The notes beneath the pieces were generated by a model. That model was not told the origin of the DNA. It saw only the letters and a program-made list of their open reading frames with translations, and searched no databases. Made by a program: the position numbers and the translations under genes. A stretch of 64,000 bases of DNA from Nitrospirales bacterium. GTDB lineage: Bacteria > Nitrospirota > Nitrospiria > Nitrospirales > UBA8639. Positions 8,489-16,589 of this stretch are shown one piece after another (positions within the stretch are counted from its first letter, which is position 1; every line of letters starts with the position of its first letter). Location: positions 1-64,000 of the forward strand of contig JAHRAQ010000001.1 in the NCBI GenBank assembly GCA_020027205.1, given 5' to 3'.

Positions 8489-9301
8489 TCACCGCGCGCC
8501 CGACCGACGCGGAGTTGGCGCCGTCTTCGGAACGGAAAACTCCGCCCAGAGGACCGTGTGATCCGACGGAGTGTTCCCCTTGCGGGGCGCAAGGTCCACG
8601 GCCGCGGCCGTGCACCGCTCCGCCAGCGGTCTGGTGGCAAGAATGTGATCGAGGCGCCAGCCACGGTTGGCCGCCAGCGCGTCGGGGTGGCGGTAATCCC
8701 AGAAGGTGAACTGCCGCCGGCCGGGATACAGGCGGCGAAACACGTCCTCAAACCCCCACCCGACCACCTGCCGGTACGCCTTCCGCGCCTCATGGTGAAA
8801 ACAGACGTGGTTCAGGTGCCGCTCCGGGTGATGCACGTCAATCGGCTCCGGCGCCACGTTCATGTCCCCGCACCAGATGACCGGTGCGTCCGGCGACAGA
8901 CGCCGGGCGCAATACCGGCGCAGCCGTTTCAACCAGTTCAGTTTGTCCCGATACCGGGGATGGTCGATCCGAAAGCCCTGCGGGACATAGGTGTTGAGGA
9001 TGTCAATGCCGTCCACCACGGCGTGCAGCAACCGTGGCTCCCCCGCGTGCACGCCGTTGCCGAATCCGAACGAAACCCATTCCGGCTCGCGCCGGCTGCA
9101 GAGGGCGACGCCGTTGTAGCCCTTCATTCCCCAAAACCGCACATGATACCCCGTGGCGGCCAGTTCGCGTTCGGGAAACTCCGCGTCCCGCACCTTCGTT
9201 TCCTGCAAACACAGCACGTCCGGCGCATGGACGCGCAGCCATCTCGTCACCACGGGCAGCCGTTTCCGAATGGAATTGACGTTAAAGGTGGCCAGCGTCA
9301 C
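8489..9301 (-). CDS. xthA: Exodeoxyribonuclease III
   Basis: AP endonuclease and 3'-5' exonuclease of base excision repair, endonuclease/exonuclease/phosphatase fold. Motifs in order: TFNVNSIRKRL at the N terminus, LQETK with the metal-binding glutamate near residue 33, GDMNVAP near 145, WRLDHIL and the terminal SDHT with the catalytic histidine. 270 aa is the expected size. The stop faces the arginine decarboxylase stop 34 bp away. Thirty-three bp separate its start from the DUF2726-like stop, so it may be last in the 11109-to-8489 minus-strand run. Confidence 0.95.
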   Translation of the reverse strand: MTLATFNVNSIRKRLPVVTRWLRVHAPDVLCLQETKVRDAEFPERELAATGYHVRFWGMKGYNGVALCSRREPEWVSFGFGNGVHAGEPRLLHAVVDGIDILNTYVPQGFRIDHPRYRDKLNWLKRLRRYCARRLSPDAPVIWCGDMNVAPEPIDVHHPERHLNHVCFHHEARKAYRQVVGWGFEDVFRRLYPGRRQFTFWDYRHPDALAANRGWRLDHILATRPLAERCTAAAVDLAPRKGNTPSDHTVLWAEFSVPKTAPTPRRSGAR

Positions 9302-9334
9302 GCGCGTTGTCCCAAGCCGGCGCGCCGCGCCGCG

Positions 9335-9907
9335 TCATGCCTCGTCCGTGATGCCCAGCACTTCGGTTAATTTTTCCATGTCGTGCCAGGCCATCGGATC
9401 AAGCCGGATGACCTCGATCTCCGCGTCTCGAAACAGCGTGTCCAGCCATGGATACCGCACCGACCATGACGACGACTCGTCCCCCGGTTTCTGCACGAAC
9501 ACCACTTTGGCGGCGCGCCGGGTGCCCGGATGCAGCAACACAAAATCCACCGTGATCGAGCGAATGGATTTCGCCACCACCTCCGCATCGAAATCGTCTC
9601 TGACCTGAAGCCGAATCAGGCGCGTCAGGGGCATTTTCGCCAGCACCAGAAAGCGGTCGCGGGCCGCCAGCGCCAGCAGGTTCAACAACGCGACTTCCGC
9701 GTCATCCATGAGTTCCCGCGCCCGCGCCGCCACCGTTTCCGGAGGCCGCGTGTCCACGCCAAACTCGCCCGTGACGCCCGTGACCCGTGACCGGCCGGGC
9801 CGCACCAGCATCCACACCACCACGCCCAACGCCGCAAGCAGCCCCGCGACCACCATCGAAAAAAACGAAACGGGCCACATCGAAGAAACCCAATCGAGAA
9901 GATTCAT
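9335..9907 (-). CDS. DUF2726-like membrane-anchored protein
   Basis: 190 aa. A single transmembrane segment (residues about 10-33) anchors a cytoplasmic domain that resembles DUF2726: a region of predicted alternating strands and helices with SITVDFVLLHP followed by AKVVFVQKPGD and a late VIRLDP. The family is thought to be related to restriction-endonuclease folds, but the usual ELDD-type residues are not obvious here, so catalytic activity is doubtful. The ATG at 9907 overlaps the anmK stop as ATGA, indicating translational coupling. Function unknown. Confidence 0.75.
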   Translation of the reverse strand: MNLLDWVSSMWPVSFFSMVVAGLLAALGVVVWMLVRPGRSRVTGVTGEFGVDTRPPETVAARARELMDDAEVALLNLLALAARDRFLVLAKMPLTRLIRLQVRDDFDAEVVAKSIRSITVDFVLLHPGTRRAAKVVFVQKPGDESSSWSVRYPWLDTLFRDAEIEVIRLDPMAWHDMEKLTEVLGITDEA

Positions 9908-11109
9908 CGTACGCTCCCAACCGACGGTGAAGACGCGCGGCCGGTGACGCGCAGGGTAGCGCGCCGTCCCGGCGCAATCGTGCCCAGAACCACCGGGGCG
10001 CGCGCGCCGGTGACCGCCGGCAGATTCACGGGCACCCCCCGGACGGCCTGATAGGCAAACACCGCAAAGGCCATGGCCTCCACCGCCTTGCCGTTGACGC
10101 CGACGCGCTCCATGGACATGACGCAACTCGGCGCGCAGCGCCGCCGCAACGCCGTCATCAGCCCCCGGTTGCGCGCGCCGCCGCCGCCCACGATCACCTC
10201 GTCGACCGGCCCCGGCAGCCAGCGCCGGGAGCGGTGAATCATGTGCGCGATGCCGTCGCAACTCGACGCCAGCGCATCGGCCAGCGACAACCGCCGCCGC
10301 TTCGCGCGCCGCCAGACGTCCCGGACGTACCGTTCGTCAAACTCTTCGCGCCCCGTGGATTTCGGAGGACGCCGGGACACAAACGCATGGGTCAGCAACT
10401 CGCGCATCAACGGGTCACACACGCGCCCGCGCGCGGCCAGAAGGCCGTGGCGATCCATCAGCCGTCGTCCGTTCGTGGCCGCCGCCATCACCCCGTCCAA
10501 CAGCAGATTACACGGGCCTGTGTCAAACGCCAGCACGTCCTTCAACCCGCCGCCGCCGGGCAAATACGTCACGTTGGCGATCCCGCCCAGATTGACAATC
10601 AGCCTCGACGCGCGCCGGGACTGAAACAACAGGTGATGCACATAGGGCGTCAGGGGCGCCCCTTCCCCGCCGGCCGCCGCGTCACGGGCGCGAAAGTCGG
10701 CCACGGTCGTGATGCCCGTCCGCTCGGCGATGACCGACGGGTCGCCGATCTGAAGCGACGCGCGGCCCGCACCGACGCCGGGCAGCGCCCTCCCACGGGG
10801 ACGGTGCCACACGGTTTGTCCGTGAGAGCCGATAATCTCGATGTCGCCGGTGGAAAGTTTTGCCTGTCTGATGGTCCGGCACGCCGCCCCGGCAAAGACC
10901 TCGCCGACGGCGACGTGCAGCCGGCAGACCTCTTCCGTCGTGCCGGACCGGATCAACGCCAGCAGGCGGCGCCGCAACGCGGGCGGATACGGACGAGTAC
11001 GGCAGGCCAGCAGCGTGACCCGCAACGCGGCCCGGCCGGGCCGAATCTCCACAATCGCGCAATCCACGCCATCGAGCGAGGTGCCCGACATCAGCCCAAG
11101 ACATTTCAT
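9904..11109 (-). CDS. anmK: Anhydro-N-acetylmuramic acid kinase
   Basis: Phosphorylates and opens 1,6-anhydro-MurNAc to MurNAc 6-phosphate during cell-wall recycling. The N terminus GLMSGTSLDGVD is the family signature, followed by GSHGQTVWHRP, a conserved NLGGIANVTYLP segment, FDTGPCN and VIVGGGGARN. I place the start at 11109; the frame stays open to 11217, but those 36 residues are Gly/Ala-rich and not part of the family. From 11109 the protein is 401 aa against about 370 usually. Coupled to the downstream DUF2726-like gene by an ATGA overlap. Confidence 0.95.
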   Translation of the reverse strand: MKCLGLMSGTSLDGVDCAIVEIRPGRAALRVTLLACRTRPYPPALRRRLLALIRSGTTEEVCRLHVAVGEVFAGAACRTIRQAKLSTGDIEIIGSHGQTVWHRPRGRALPGVGAGRASLQIGDPSVIAERTGITTVADFRARDAAAGGEGAPLTPYVHHLLFQSRRASRLIVNLGGIANVTYLPGGGGLKDVLAFDTGPCNLLLDGVMAAATNGRRLMDRHGLLAARGRVCDPLMRELLTHAFVSRRPPKSTGREEFDERYVRDVWRRAKRRRLSLADALASSCDGIAHMIHRSRRWLPGPVDEVIVGGGGARNRGLMTALRRRCAPSCVMSMERVGVNGKAVEAMAFAVFAYQAVRGVPVNLPAVTGARAPVVLGTIAPGRRATLRVTGRASSPSVGSVR

Positions 11110-11241
11110 GGCGCCGCCGCCCGCTGGCGCGCCCAACGCGCCTGATGCGCCCGTCCCGCCCGGCGCGCCAACCCCGCCACCGGCGCCGTTTTGCTTCGGA
11201 CGCCCGACGTGGTACACTGCTCCACGCGCGCGGTTCTCGAA

Positions 11242-11655
11242 TCAGGACGCATCGGCGTGGCGTGTCCGGTCCCAGACCATGCCGGTCTGTTCTTTGGCGC
11301 TGAACCCGAGACTTTCATAAAAGGCCTGTTTGTCGCGCGTGCAGAGCCAGAACAGTTCGACGCGCCGCAGGGCCGGATGGTACAGAATCCGGCGAACGAT
11401 TTCGGACCCGACGTCCCGTCCCTGATACGGCGCACTCACGATGACGTCCCAGATGGAGGCGCGGTAGACATAATCGGTCAGCGCCCGCCCGCACCCGATC
11501 AACCGATGGTCGTCCCAGGCCGTCAGCAACAGGTCGGTCTGCGCCACCATGTGCGTCGTCTCGGCCACGGTTCTGCCGCGCGCCCAGGACGATTGTTCAA
11601 AGAGCGGCGCCAACTCGGCGTGATCAAAATCTTTCCTGTCGGTGTAGGTGATCAT
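11242..11655 (-). CDS. GNAT-family N-acetyltransferase
   Basis: 137 aa with a GNAT-like architecture. RLIGCGRAL forms the central strand, and IWDVIVSAPYQGRDVGSEIVRRIL contains the acetyl-CoA pyrophosphate-binding region (Q/R-x-x-G type, here QGRDVG) near residue 75. AFYESLGFS is the conserved C-terminal helix. Start chosen at MITYTDRKD (11655), because upstream residues in frame do not look like family sequence. Acetyl acceptor unknown. Divergent from the small zinc-ribbon gene at 11759. Confidence 0.88.
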   Translation of the reverse strand: MITYTDRKDFDHAELAPLFEQSSWARGRTVAETTHMVAQTDLLLTAWDDHRLIGCGRALTDYVYRASIWDVIVSAPYQGRDVGSEIVRRILYHPALRRVELFWLCTRDKQAFYESLGFSAKEQTGMVWDRTRHADAS

Positions 11656-11758
11656 GGGCGCCGGATTGCCGCACCGCCATGGCCGGCGCCGCGCCGGACA
11701 GGGACGACCCGTTTTTCTTACACGAAATCCGTCACAATTACCAGTCAGGAGTCCCGCG

Positions 11759-11938
11759 ATGCCCATGCTTGTCAGAAAATGTCCCAAATGCGGCAAACTC
11801 TTCTGGATCGCCGAACAGGCCGTTGACTATGCGGATGCGAACACCCTGCGGGTCACCTGCACCCACTGCCGGCAGATATTGCGCATCCCGCTGGTGACCG
11901 AAGGAGACAACGCCGGCGCGCCCAAGATGGGGCACTGA
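11759..11938 (+). CDS. Small zinc-ribbon protein
   Basis: 59 aa. Two CxxC knuckles, CPKCGK near residue 8 and CTHCRQ near residue 34, define a zinc ribbon of the kind found in MJ0042-type small proteins. CAGGAG sits about 7 bases upstream of the ATG, so the start is well supported. Function unknown; such ribbons usually bind nucleic acid or act as assembly modules. It is followed after 25 bp by the esterase gene and may be co-transcribed with it. Confidence 0.75.
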   Translation: MPMLVRKCPKCGKLFWIAEQAVDYADANTLRVTCTHCRQILRIPLVTEGDNAGAPKMGH

Positions 11939-11963
11939 CCGGCCCGCCGCGCCCACGAACCCG

Positions 11964-12686
11964 ATGCGTCTGCGCACGTACCATGGCCTTGAAGTCCGGT
12001 TGGCGGGAGGCCCCGACCGCGAAGGCGGCGGGGACGGCCCCGTGGTCATTCTCCTGCACGGATTCGGCGCGCCCGGCGACGACCTGGCCTCGCTGTGGAG
12101 AATGTTGCGCGTGCCGGACCGGGTGCGGTTCGCGTTTCCGGCCGCGCCCCTGCCGATGCCCGGCGTTCCCGGCGGACGGGCCTGGTGGATGCTGGACATG
12201 GAACAACTCGCCCGCGACGCGGCAAGCGGGCGCAAGCGCGATTTCAACGTCGTGCCCGACGGCGTGGCCGCCGCCCGCGAGCAGTTGCTGGCCGCCCTGG
12301 ACGAGTTGGACAGGGACATCGGTCTGCCCGCGAACCGCGTCGTGCTCGGCGGATTTTCGCAAGGCGCCATGCTGGCCTGCGACACGGTGGCGCGCAGCGA
12401 ACGGCCGTTTGCGGGCCTCGTCGTCCTGTCGGGATGCCTCATGGCGCAACGGGACTGGGACGCGCGATGGCCGTTGCGAGCGGGCCTGCCCGTCTTCCAG
12501 AGCCACGGCACGGACGACCCCATCCTCCCCTTCGACGCCGCCGCGCATCTGCGGGACGCCTTGCGCCGTCACGGCCTCCCCGTGACCTGGCAGGAATTTC
12601 GCGGCGGCCATGAAATTCCTTTGCCGGTGCTCGACGAACTCGGCGCGTTTCTCACCGGCCTGTGCGGGGACGCGGAAACGTCGTGA
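11964..12686 (+). CDS. Alpha/beta hydrolase, carboxylesterase/phospholipase family
   Basis: 240 aa of the PF02230-type esterase family. The oxyanion segment is LLHGFGAPGDD near residue 31. The nucleophile serine is in GGFSQGAM near 130. The aspartate is in SHGTDDPILPF near 181, and the histidine is in GGHEIP near 215. Substrates of close relatives are short-chain esters or acyl-lipids. Cytoplasmic; no signal peptide. ATG at 11964 has no strong Shine-Dalgarno. Confidence 0.9.
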   Translation: MRLRTYHGLEVRLAGGPDREGGGDGPVVILLHGFGAPGDDLASLWRMLRVPDRVRFAFPAAPLPMPGVPGGRAWWMLDMEQLARDAASGRKRDFNVVPDGVAAAREQLLAALDELDRDIGLPANRVVLGGFSQGAMLACDTVARSERPFAGLVVLSGCLMAQRDWDARWPLRAGLPVFQSHGTDDPILPFDAAAHLRDALRRHGLPVTWQEFRGGHEIPLPVLDELGAFLTGLCGDAETS

Positions 12687-12698
12687 CCCACCGGCACG

Positions 12699-12728
12699 TT
12701 GCGAACACGGGGCGACTTTTCGTATAAT
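12699..12728 (+). promoter_or_regulatory. Sigma-70-type promoter for bolA-grxD
   Basis: TTGCGA (12699-12704), an 18-bp spacer and a perfect TATAAT (12723-12728) lie about 49 bp upstream of the bolA ATG. Confidence 0.75.
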
Positions 12729-12776
12729 GCCCCCGCGTGGCCGGTGTTCGGCCCCGCGCGAAAGGCACACCGATTG

Positions 12777-13016
12777 ATGATCAGCCCCGATGTCTTAACG
12801 GACTATGTGCGGAAGGTGATGGCCGATGCCAAGGTCACCGTGACCGACCGCACGGGCACCAGCGATCATCTCAACGTCCGGGTGGTCTCGGACGCATTTA
12901 AAGGAAAAACTCTGTTGGATCGTCACCGTCTCATTTATCAGGCCCTGGACGAGCCGTTGAAAGACGGCAGAATCCACGCGCTTGAACTGACGGCCGAAAC
13001 AACGGACGGCGCATAG
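12777..13016 (+). CDS. BolA-family protein
   Basis: 79 aa. The BolA fold is indicated by VTVTDRTGTSDHLNVRVVSDAFKGK (broken here only by normal family variation), then LLDRHRLIYQAL and IHALELTAET. BolA proteins pair with monothiol glutaredoxins to hold or deliver [2Fe-2S] clusters, and the next gene, 11 bp downstream, encodes exactly that partner. The ATG at 12777 places the coding start 48 bp after a strong -10 box; the longer open frame from 12699 overlaps the promoter and is rejected. Confidence 0.92.
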   Translation: MISPDVLTDYVRKVMADAKVTVTDRTGTSDHLNVRVVSDAFKGKTLLDRHRLIYQALDEPLKDGRIHALELTAETTDGA

Positions 13017-13027
13017 GAGGCAACACG

Positions 13028-13357
13028 ATGGCAGACGCAGTCGCGGAAGAAATTCAACGGGAATTGCAGCAGCACCCCATTCTGATTTACGGGAAAGGTA
13101 CCAAAACCGCGCCCCAGTGCGGGTTCACCGTCGAGACCATGGAGTTTTTCGATCAACTCGGCTATCCCTACGAAGTGATCAACGTGCTGGAACATCCGGC
13201 GAAACGGGAAGCCCTGACCCACATGACCAACTGGCCCACCCTGCCCAAGGTGTTCATCAAGGCCCAGTTCTACGGCGACACCGACATCCTCGGCCCGATG
13301 CAGACCAAAGGCGAATTGAAGCCGCTGCTGGAACAGGCATTCCCGAACAAAGGCTGA
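13028..13357 (+). CDS. grxD: Monothiol glutaredoxin, Grx4 type, with CGFT active site
   Basis: 109 aa. Cytoplasmic iron-sulfur cluster carrier and BolA partner. Conserved parts are PILIYGKGTKTAPQCGF near residue 17 and the WPTLPKVFI strand. Two positions are unusual. The active-site motif, almost always CGFS, reads CGFT. The glutathione-binding GG[CS]D segment reads YGDTDI. AGGAGG precedes the ATG. The operon with bolA supports Fe-S trafficking despite the variant motif. Confidence 0.92.
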   Translation: MADAVAEEIQRELQQHPILIYGKGTKTAPQCGFTVETMEFFDQLGYPYEVINVLEHPAKREALTHMTNWPTLPKVFIKAQFYGDTDILGPMQTKGELKPLLEQAFPNKG

Positions 13358-13394
13358 CGGGGCCGGGATTCCCGCCCCGATTGCCAACGCCTGC

Positions 13395-13740
13395 CCGACC
13401 CACGATGACCAACGCCTGCCCCCGACATTTTTAATCGGGGGTCGGGAATGACGGAGGGGAAGGCATGACGGCGGCAACGTACACTCCCTCCGTCATTCCC
13501 GACATCTTTAGTCGGGAATCCATCTTTCTGTTGTTCTTTCTTCTCCCCCTTTGTGGTTAAGACAAGGAAAACAGAAGGATGGATTCCCGACTACTAATGT
13601 CGGGAATGACGGAAAGAGGTTGCGCGGCGGGCGGTGGCGTCATTGCCCCTGCCGACGTCGTCGCCTCCGCCAGCGTCCCCCTGCCAGCGTTGTCGCCCGC
13701 TGGTGGTTGGTACCCGGTGGCGGGGCCAGAATCCCGCCAC
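13395..13740. repeat. REPIN-like element (13489-13613) and a variant palindrome
   Basis: Arms TCCGTCATTCCCGAC...GTCGGGAATCCATC (13489-13524) and GATGGATTCCCGAC...GTCGGGAATGACGG (13578-13612) flank a stretch of about 50 bp. Upstream at 13409-13451 is the variant GCCCCCGAC, T-rich loop, ATCGGGGG with GGGAATGACGGAGG. No gene is supported between grxD and the terminator at 13741. Confidence 0.82.
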
Positions 13741-13772
13741 AAAAAAAAGGAGGCTACCTTACGATAGCCTCC
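13741..13772 (-). terminator. Rho-independent terminator of the 14163-13804 gene
   Basis: Read on the minus strand: GGAGGCTA, an 8-nt loop, TAGCCTCC, then eight T. Starts about 30 bp after the stop codon of the secreted-protein gene. Confidence 0.88.
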
Positions 13773-13803
13773 CTTGCGCGTTCCCGCCGAACCCGAAAAT
13801 CGC

Positions 13804-14163
13804 TTACCGAATCACCGTGGACTTGGCGCCGGCCGGGTTGATTTTGACTTTGTTCATCGACCCCTTGATTTCCGGCAGGCGTCCGGCCCCCTTCGAGGAT
13901 TTAATCCGCATCCGGTTTTCATCGGACGACATATTCATGGTACCGGCGTCATGAAAGGATGACCCTTTCATGCTGGCTTCGGACCCCACCGCGTTGGCCT
14001 GACCGGCGTCATGGCTGGTCCGCGTCCCGTCGGCGGGAGACTTGGTGGCCGTCATCGGATAGCCGGCATGTTTCGGCAACATGCCCGGATTCGCAAACGC
14101 CAGCGACGCCGTCACGCCGGTCACCGCCAGGGCCGTCAATACAGGGCGAAGATGTTTCATCAT
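13804..14163 (-). CDS. Small secreted protein of unknown function
   Basis: 119 aa with a clear signal peptide (LTALAVTGVTASLAFA, predicted cleavage after residue 24). The mature part is hydrophilic, rich in Ser, Lys, Met and Gly, without cysteine, and contains two similar Gly-Ser-Ser-Phe-His/Lys-Ser-Ser-Lys-Gly segments. Ribosome-binding site AAAGGAGGAG is near-perfect. A promoter (14234-14262) and a terminator (13741-13772) make it a single-gene unit. I recognise no family; periplasmic location is the only safe inference. Confidence 0.8.
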   Translation of the reverse strand: MMKHLRPVLTALAVTGVTASLAFANPGMLPKHAGYPMTATKSPADGTRTSHDAGQANAVGSEASMKGSSFHDAGTMNMSSDENRMRIKSSKGAGRLPEIKGSMNKVKINPAGAKSTVIR

Positions 14164-14233
14164 TCCACTCCTCCTTTGTTGAAACAGGTTATCACCGATA
14201 ATAAACGTTCACACGCCACGGAAAGAAAATCGA

Positions 14234-14262
14234 ATCCTATGTATTTTCCGATGAGGTGTCAA
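14234..14262 (-). promoter_or_regulatory. Promoter of the small secreted-protein gene
   Basis: On the minus strand TTGACA (14262-14257), a 17-bp spacer and TAGGAT (14239-14234), about 70 bp upstream of the ATG. Confidence 0.65.
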
Positions 14263-14304
14263 GCGGGGCGGAACCGGGGCATGACCGGCCCGTTCCCGGC
14301 GTCG

Positions 14305-16137
14305 TCACTCGCGCGGAGCGGCGGGGCGGCGGCGTGACGACCGGCCCCCTCTGCGGCGACGGGACGACCTCGGCCGCAGGGCCGGCAGCGTGATGGTGAC
14401 CAGCGTCCCCTCCTCCGGGCCGCTCTGAATCTCGATGTGCCCGTCGTGTTCTTCCACGATTTTTTTCACCATCGCCAGCCCCAGCCCCGTGCCCGACCGT
14501 TTCGTCGTAAAATACGGTTCAAAAATTTTCTCGCTCAATTCCTTGGGAATGGGAGCGCCGTCGTTGTGAATCCGCAGCGCCATTTCGGACAACCGCCCGC
14601 GTTTCGGCGCCACGGAGACGCGCAGTTTGCCCTCCGGGGACATCGCTTCGAGGGCATTTTCCAAAATGCTCAAGAGGGCGTGTTTGACTTTGTCCTTGTC
14701 CCACCGCACCGGGTCCAGGTGCTCGGGGAACTCCTTCGTCACGTCAATCCGGTTCACTTTCAGATCCATCTCGACCAGGGCCAGCGCCTCTTCCATCAGC
14801 GGGACGACCTGGCAGGGGCGCCGATCCAGGGCCAGCGGTTTGGCAAAATCCAGAATTTCATTGAGCAGCGTTTCCGTCCGCACAAGATCCCGCATGGCGG
14901 ATTCGATGCGGAGTTTGACGTCGGCGTCGAGGGCGCCGTCTCCCGTCACCTCCTCCAACTGGGCGCGAATATATCCCATGGGTTCACGAATCTCGGTGGC
15001 CAGAAAGGAGCCGACTTCGTTCAGGGCCGATTGACGTTCCTGCCGGCGAATGGCCGGCTCGGACAGCCCGGAGACGGGCGCCGCCGCCTCGGGCGCGGGC
15101 GCCTGCGGGGACGACGCGCTCGAACGCGCGGGGGCGGAATGTTCGAAGCACTGGGCGAGTCGCGTCATCACCGGCGCGAGGGCGCCCGACGCGGATTCCG
15201 CCGAGTCATACCGGGCCGCCGTTTGCGACGCCAGGGTGATCGTGCCGGCCACGCGCCCCCGGACAAAAAACGGCGCCACCAGCGTGCACAGGAACCGGTC
15301 GCGGTAGAGTTGTTTGTAATCGTGAAACCTTCCCTGCGTGGAGGCCAGGTTGTAATCCACGCGGGGTTTCCGATGCCGCACGGCCCAGCCCGACACGGAA
15401 TCGTTCAGCGACAGACGCTGCCCCGGCAACAGTTCTTTCTGATGCCCGGCCAGGCAGACCAGCACTTCCAGGGCCGCGGCGACCGGGTCATACAGGGTGA
15501 CCCATCCGCGGTCAAAGGGCACCAGGTCCCGCGCCGCCGTCAGGCACGCGGCCACACAGTCCCGGACCTGCGGCGACGCCTGCATGGGCGTCGTCGAATG
15601 CGCGTCGTCCGGTACGCCGCGCCGGGCCGGCGGATCCTGCAACACCCAGGGGCGGGCCAGGATGACGGAATGGTCGAACAGGCCGGCCTCGCGCACGCGC
15701 TCGGTGATCGCGCGGCCGGCCGATTCGATCATGGTATGTTCGCGTTTGGCCCAGACCTTCCCTTCGGGTTTGCCGACGACCAGCGCCCCGTAGACTTCGT
15801 GCCCGTCCTTGAGAAACTTCACGAGGAGCGTCTTGAACCCCGGCGTCACCATGCGCAGGCGCATGATCCCCGGCTCCGCGCCGTCCCGCGCGTTCCAGAG
15901 ACGCTCGTCGGGCTGTCCCGCGCTCCCGGCGGACAGGGTGCGAAGCACGGTGCGCACCTCGCGGTCCGAAAATCCTTTGGCCATCTGCGACACCAGCGGC
16001 CCGTCGACCTGGTCCATCACGGCCACCGTCACGTCCATGCCCAGATCATTCACCGCCGTGGTGATCACGCGCCGCAGCGTGGTCTGCTTCGCGGTTCGCG
16101 CCGACGACGGCGTCTGTTTTCTCATTATTCTCGCCAT
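14305..16137 (-). CDS. GAF-domain sensor kinase-like protein lacking the phospho-acceptor histidine
   Basis: 610 aa, no transmembrane segment. An N-terminal sensor region is followed by a GAF domain (residues about 180-320), a low-complexity Ala/Pro/Ser linker, then an H-box-like helix and an ATPase domain. The ATPase motifs are intact: ENALEAM (N box), FEPYFTTK (F box), GTGLGLAMVKKI (G2). The H-box reads FLATEIREPMG where kinases have AHEIRNPLG, so threonine replaces the phosphorylated histidine. It may therefore act on another protein or as an allosteric pseudokinase. No response regulator lies adjacent. Confidence 0.85.
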   Translation of the reverse strand: MARIMRKQTPSSARTAKQTTLRRVITTAVNDLGMDVTVAVMDQVDGPLVSQMAKGFSDREVRTVLRTLSAGSAGQPDERLWNARDGAEPGIMRLRMVTPGFKTLLVKFLKDGHEVYGALVVGKPEGKVWAKREHTMIESAGRAITERVREAGLFDHSVILARPWVLQDPPARRGVPDDAHSTTPMQASPQVRDCVAACLTAARDLVPFDRGWVTLYDPVAAALEVLVCLAGHQKELLPGQRLSLNDSVSGWAVRHRKPRVDYNLASTQGRFHDYKQLYRDRFLCTLVAPFFVRGRVAGTITLASQTAARYDSAESASGALAPVMTRLAQCFEHSAPARSSASSPQAPAPEAAAPVSGLSEPAIRRQERQSALNEVGSFLATEIREPMGYIRAQLEEVTGDGALDADVKLRIESAMRDLVRTETLLNEILDFAKPLALDRRPCQVVPLMEEALALVEMDLKVNRIDVTKEFPEHLDPVRWDKDKVKHALLSILENALEAMSPEGKLRVSVAPKRGRLSEMALRIHNDGAPIPKELSEKIFEPYFTTKRSGTGLGLAMVKKIVEEHDGHIEIQSGPEEGTLVTITLPALRPRSSRRRRGGRSSRRRPAAPRE

Positions 16138-16183
16138 AATCGTGAATGCACTCCCTCGCCCCGGTCGACGGACAGGGGGCGGT

Positions 16184-16576
16184 TCAGTTGATATGTTTGA
16201 TCATCCGTCGCGGCCGGACGATCTCCACGCGCCCCCGCGCGGAGATCATCAGATTCATCATCATGCTGACAAGGCTGATCACCACGGCGCCGCCGACCGC
16301 CGACCACCCGCCGGCCACGTGAAACCCCGTGACGAAGACGGAAACCGCCGACAGCAGGAACGCGTTGATCGCCACCATGAACAACCCCAGCGTCACCACG
16401 ATGAACGGGGCCGACAGTACGTACAGCACCGGCCGCACCACGGCATTCAACACCGCCAGCGTCAGCACGCCGACCACGCCCGCGGCCAGCGAATCAATGG
16501 TGATCCCCGCCACCACCCAACTGGCGACAAGAACCGCCACGCCCGTGACCGCAACACGGATCAGAAATCCCGTCAT
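16184..16576 (-). CDS. Phage-holin-family (DUF360-type) four-helix membrane protein
   Basis: 130 aa with four predicted membrane helices, GFLIRVAVTGVAVLVASWVV being the first. The NAVVRPVLYVLSAPFIVVTLGLF core is diagnostic of the mycobacterial-type phage holin family IV. In most genomes these are chromosomal membrane proteins of unknown function and not phage genes. Nothing phage-like is near. It lies 13 bp downstream of the cytochrome gene on the same strand. Confidence 0.88.
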   Translation of the reverse strand: MTGFLIRVAVTGVAVLVASWVVAGITIDSLAAGVVGVLTLAVLNAVVRPVLYVLSAPFIVVTLGLFMVAINAFLLSAVSVFVTGFHVAGGWSAVGGAVVISLVSMMMNLMISARGRVEIVRPRRMIKHIN

Positions 16577-16589
16577 GGCCGCATCCCCT

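Noticed and set aside
11110..11217. 36-residue N-terminal extension of AnmK
   Set aside because: Gly/Ala/Pro low-complexity translation with no ribosome-binding site; the family begins at the KCLGLMSGTS segment.
16184..16576. Phage holin hit as a sign of prophage
   Set aside because: The family is widespread in bacterial chromosomes and no other phage gene is near.
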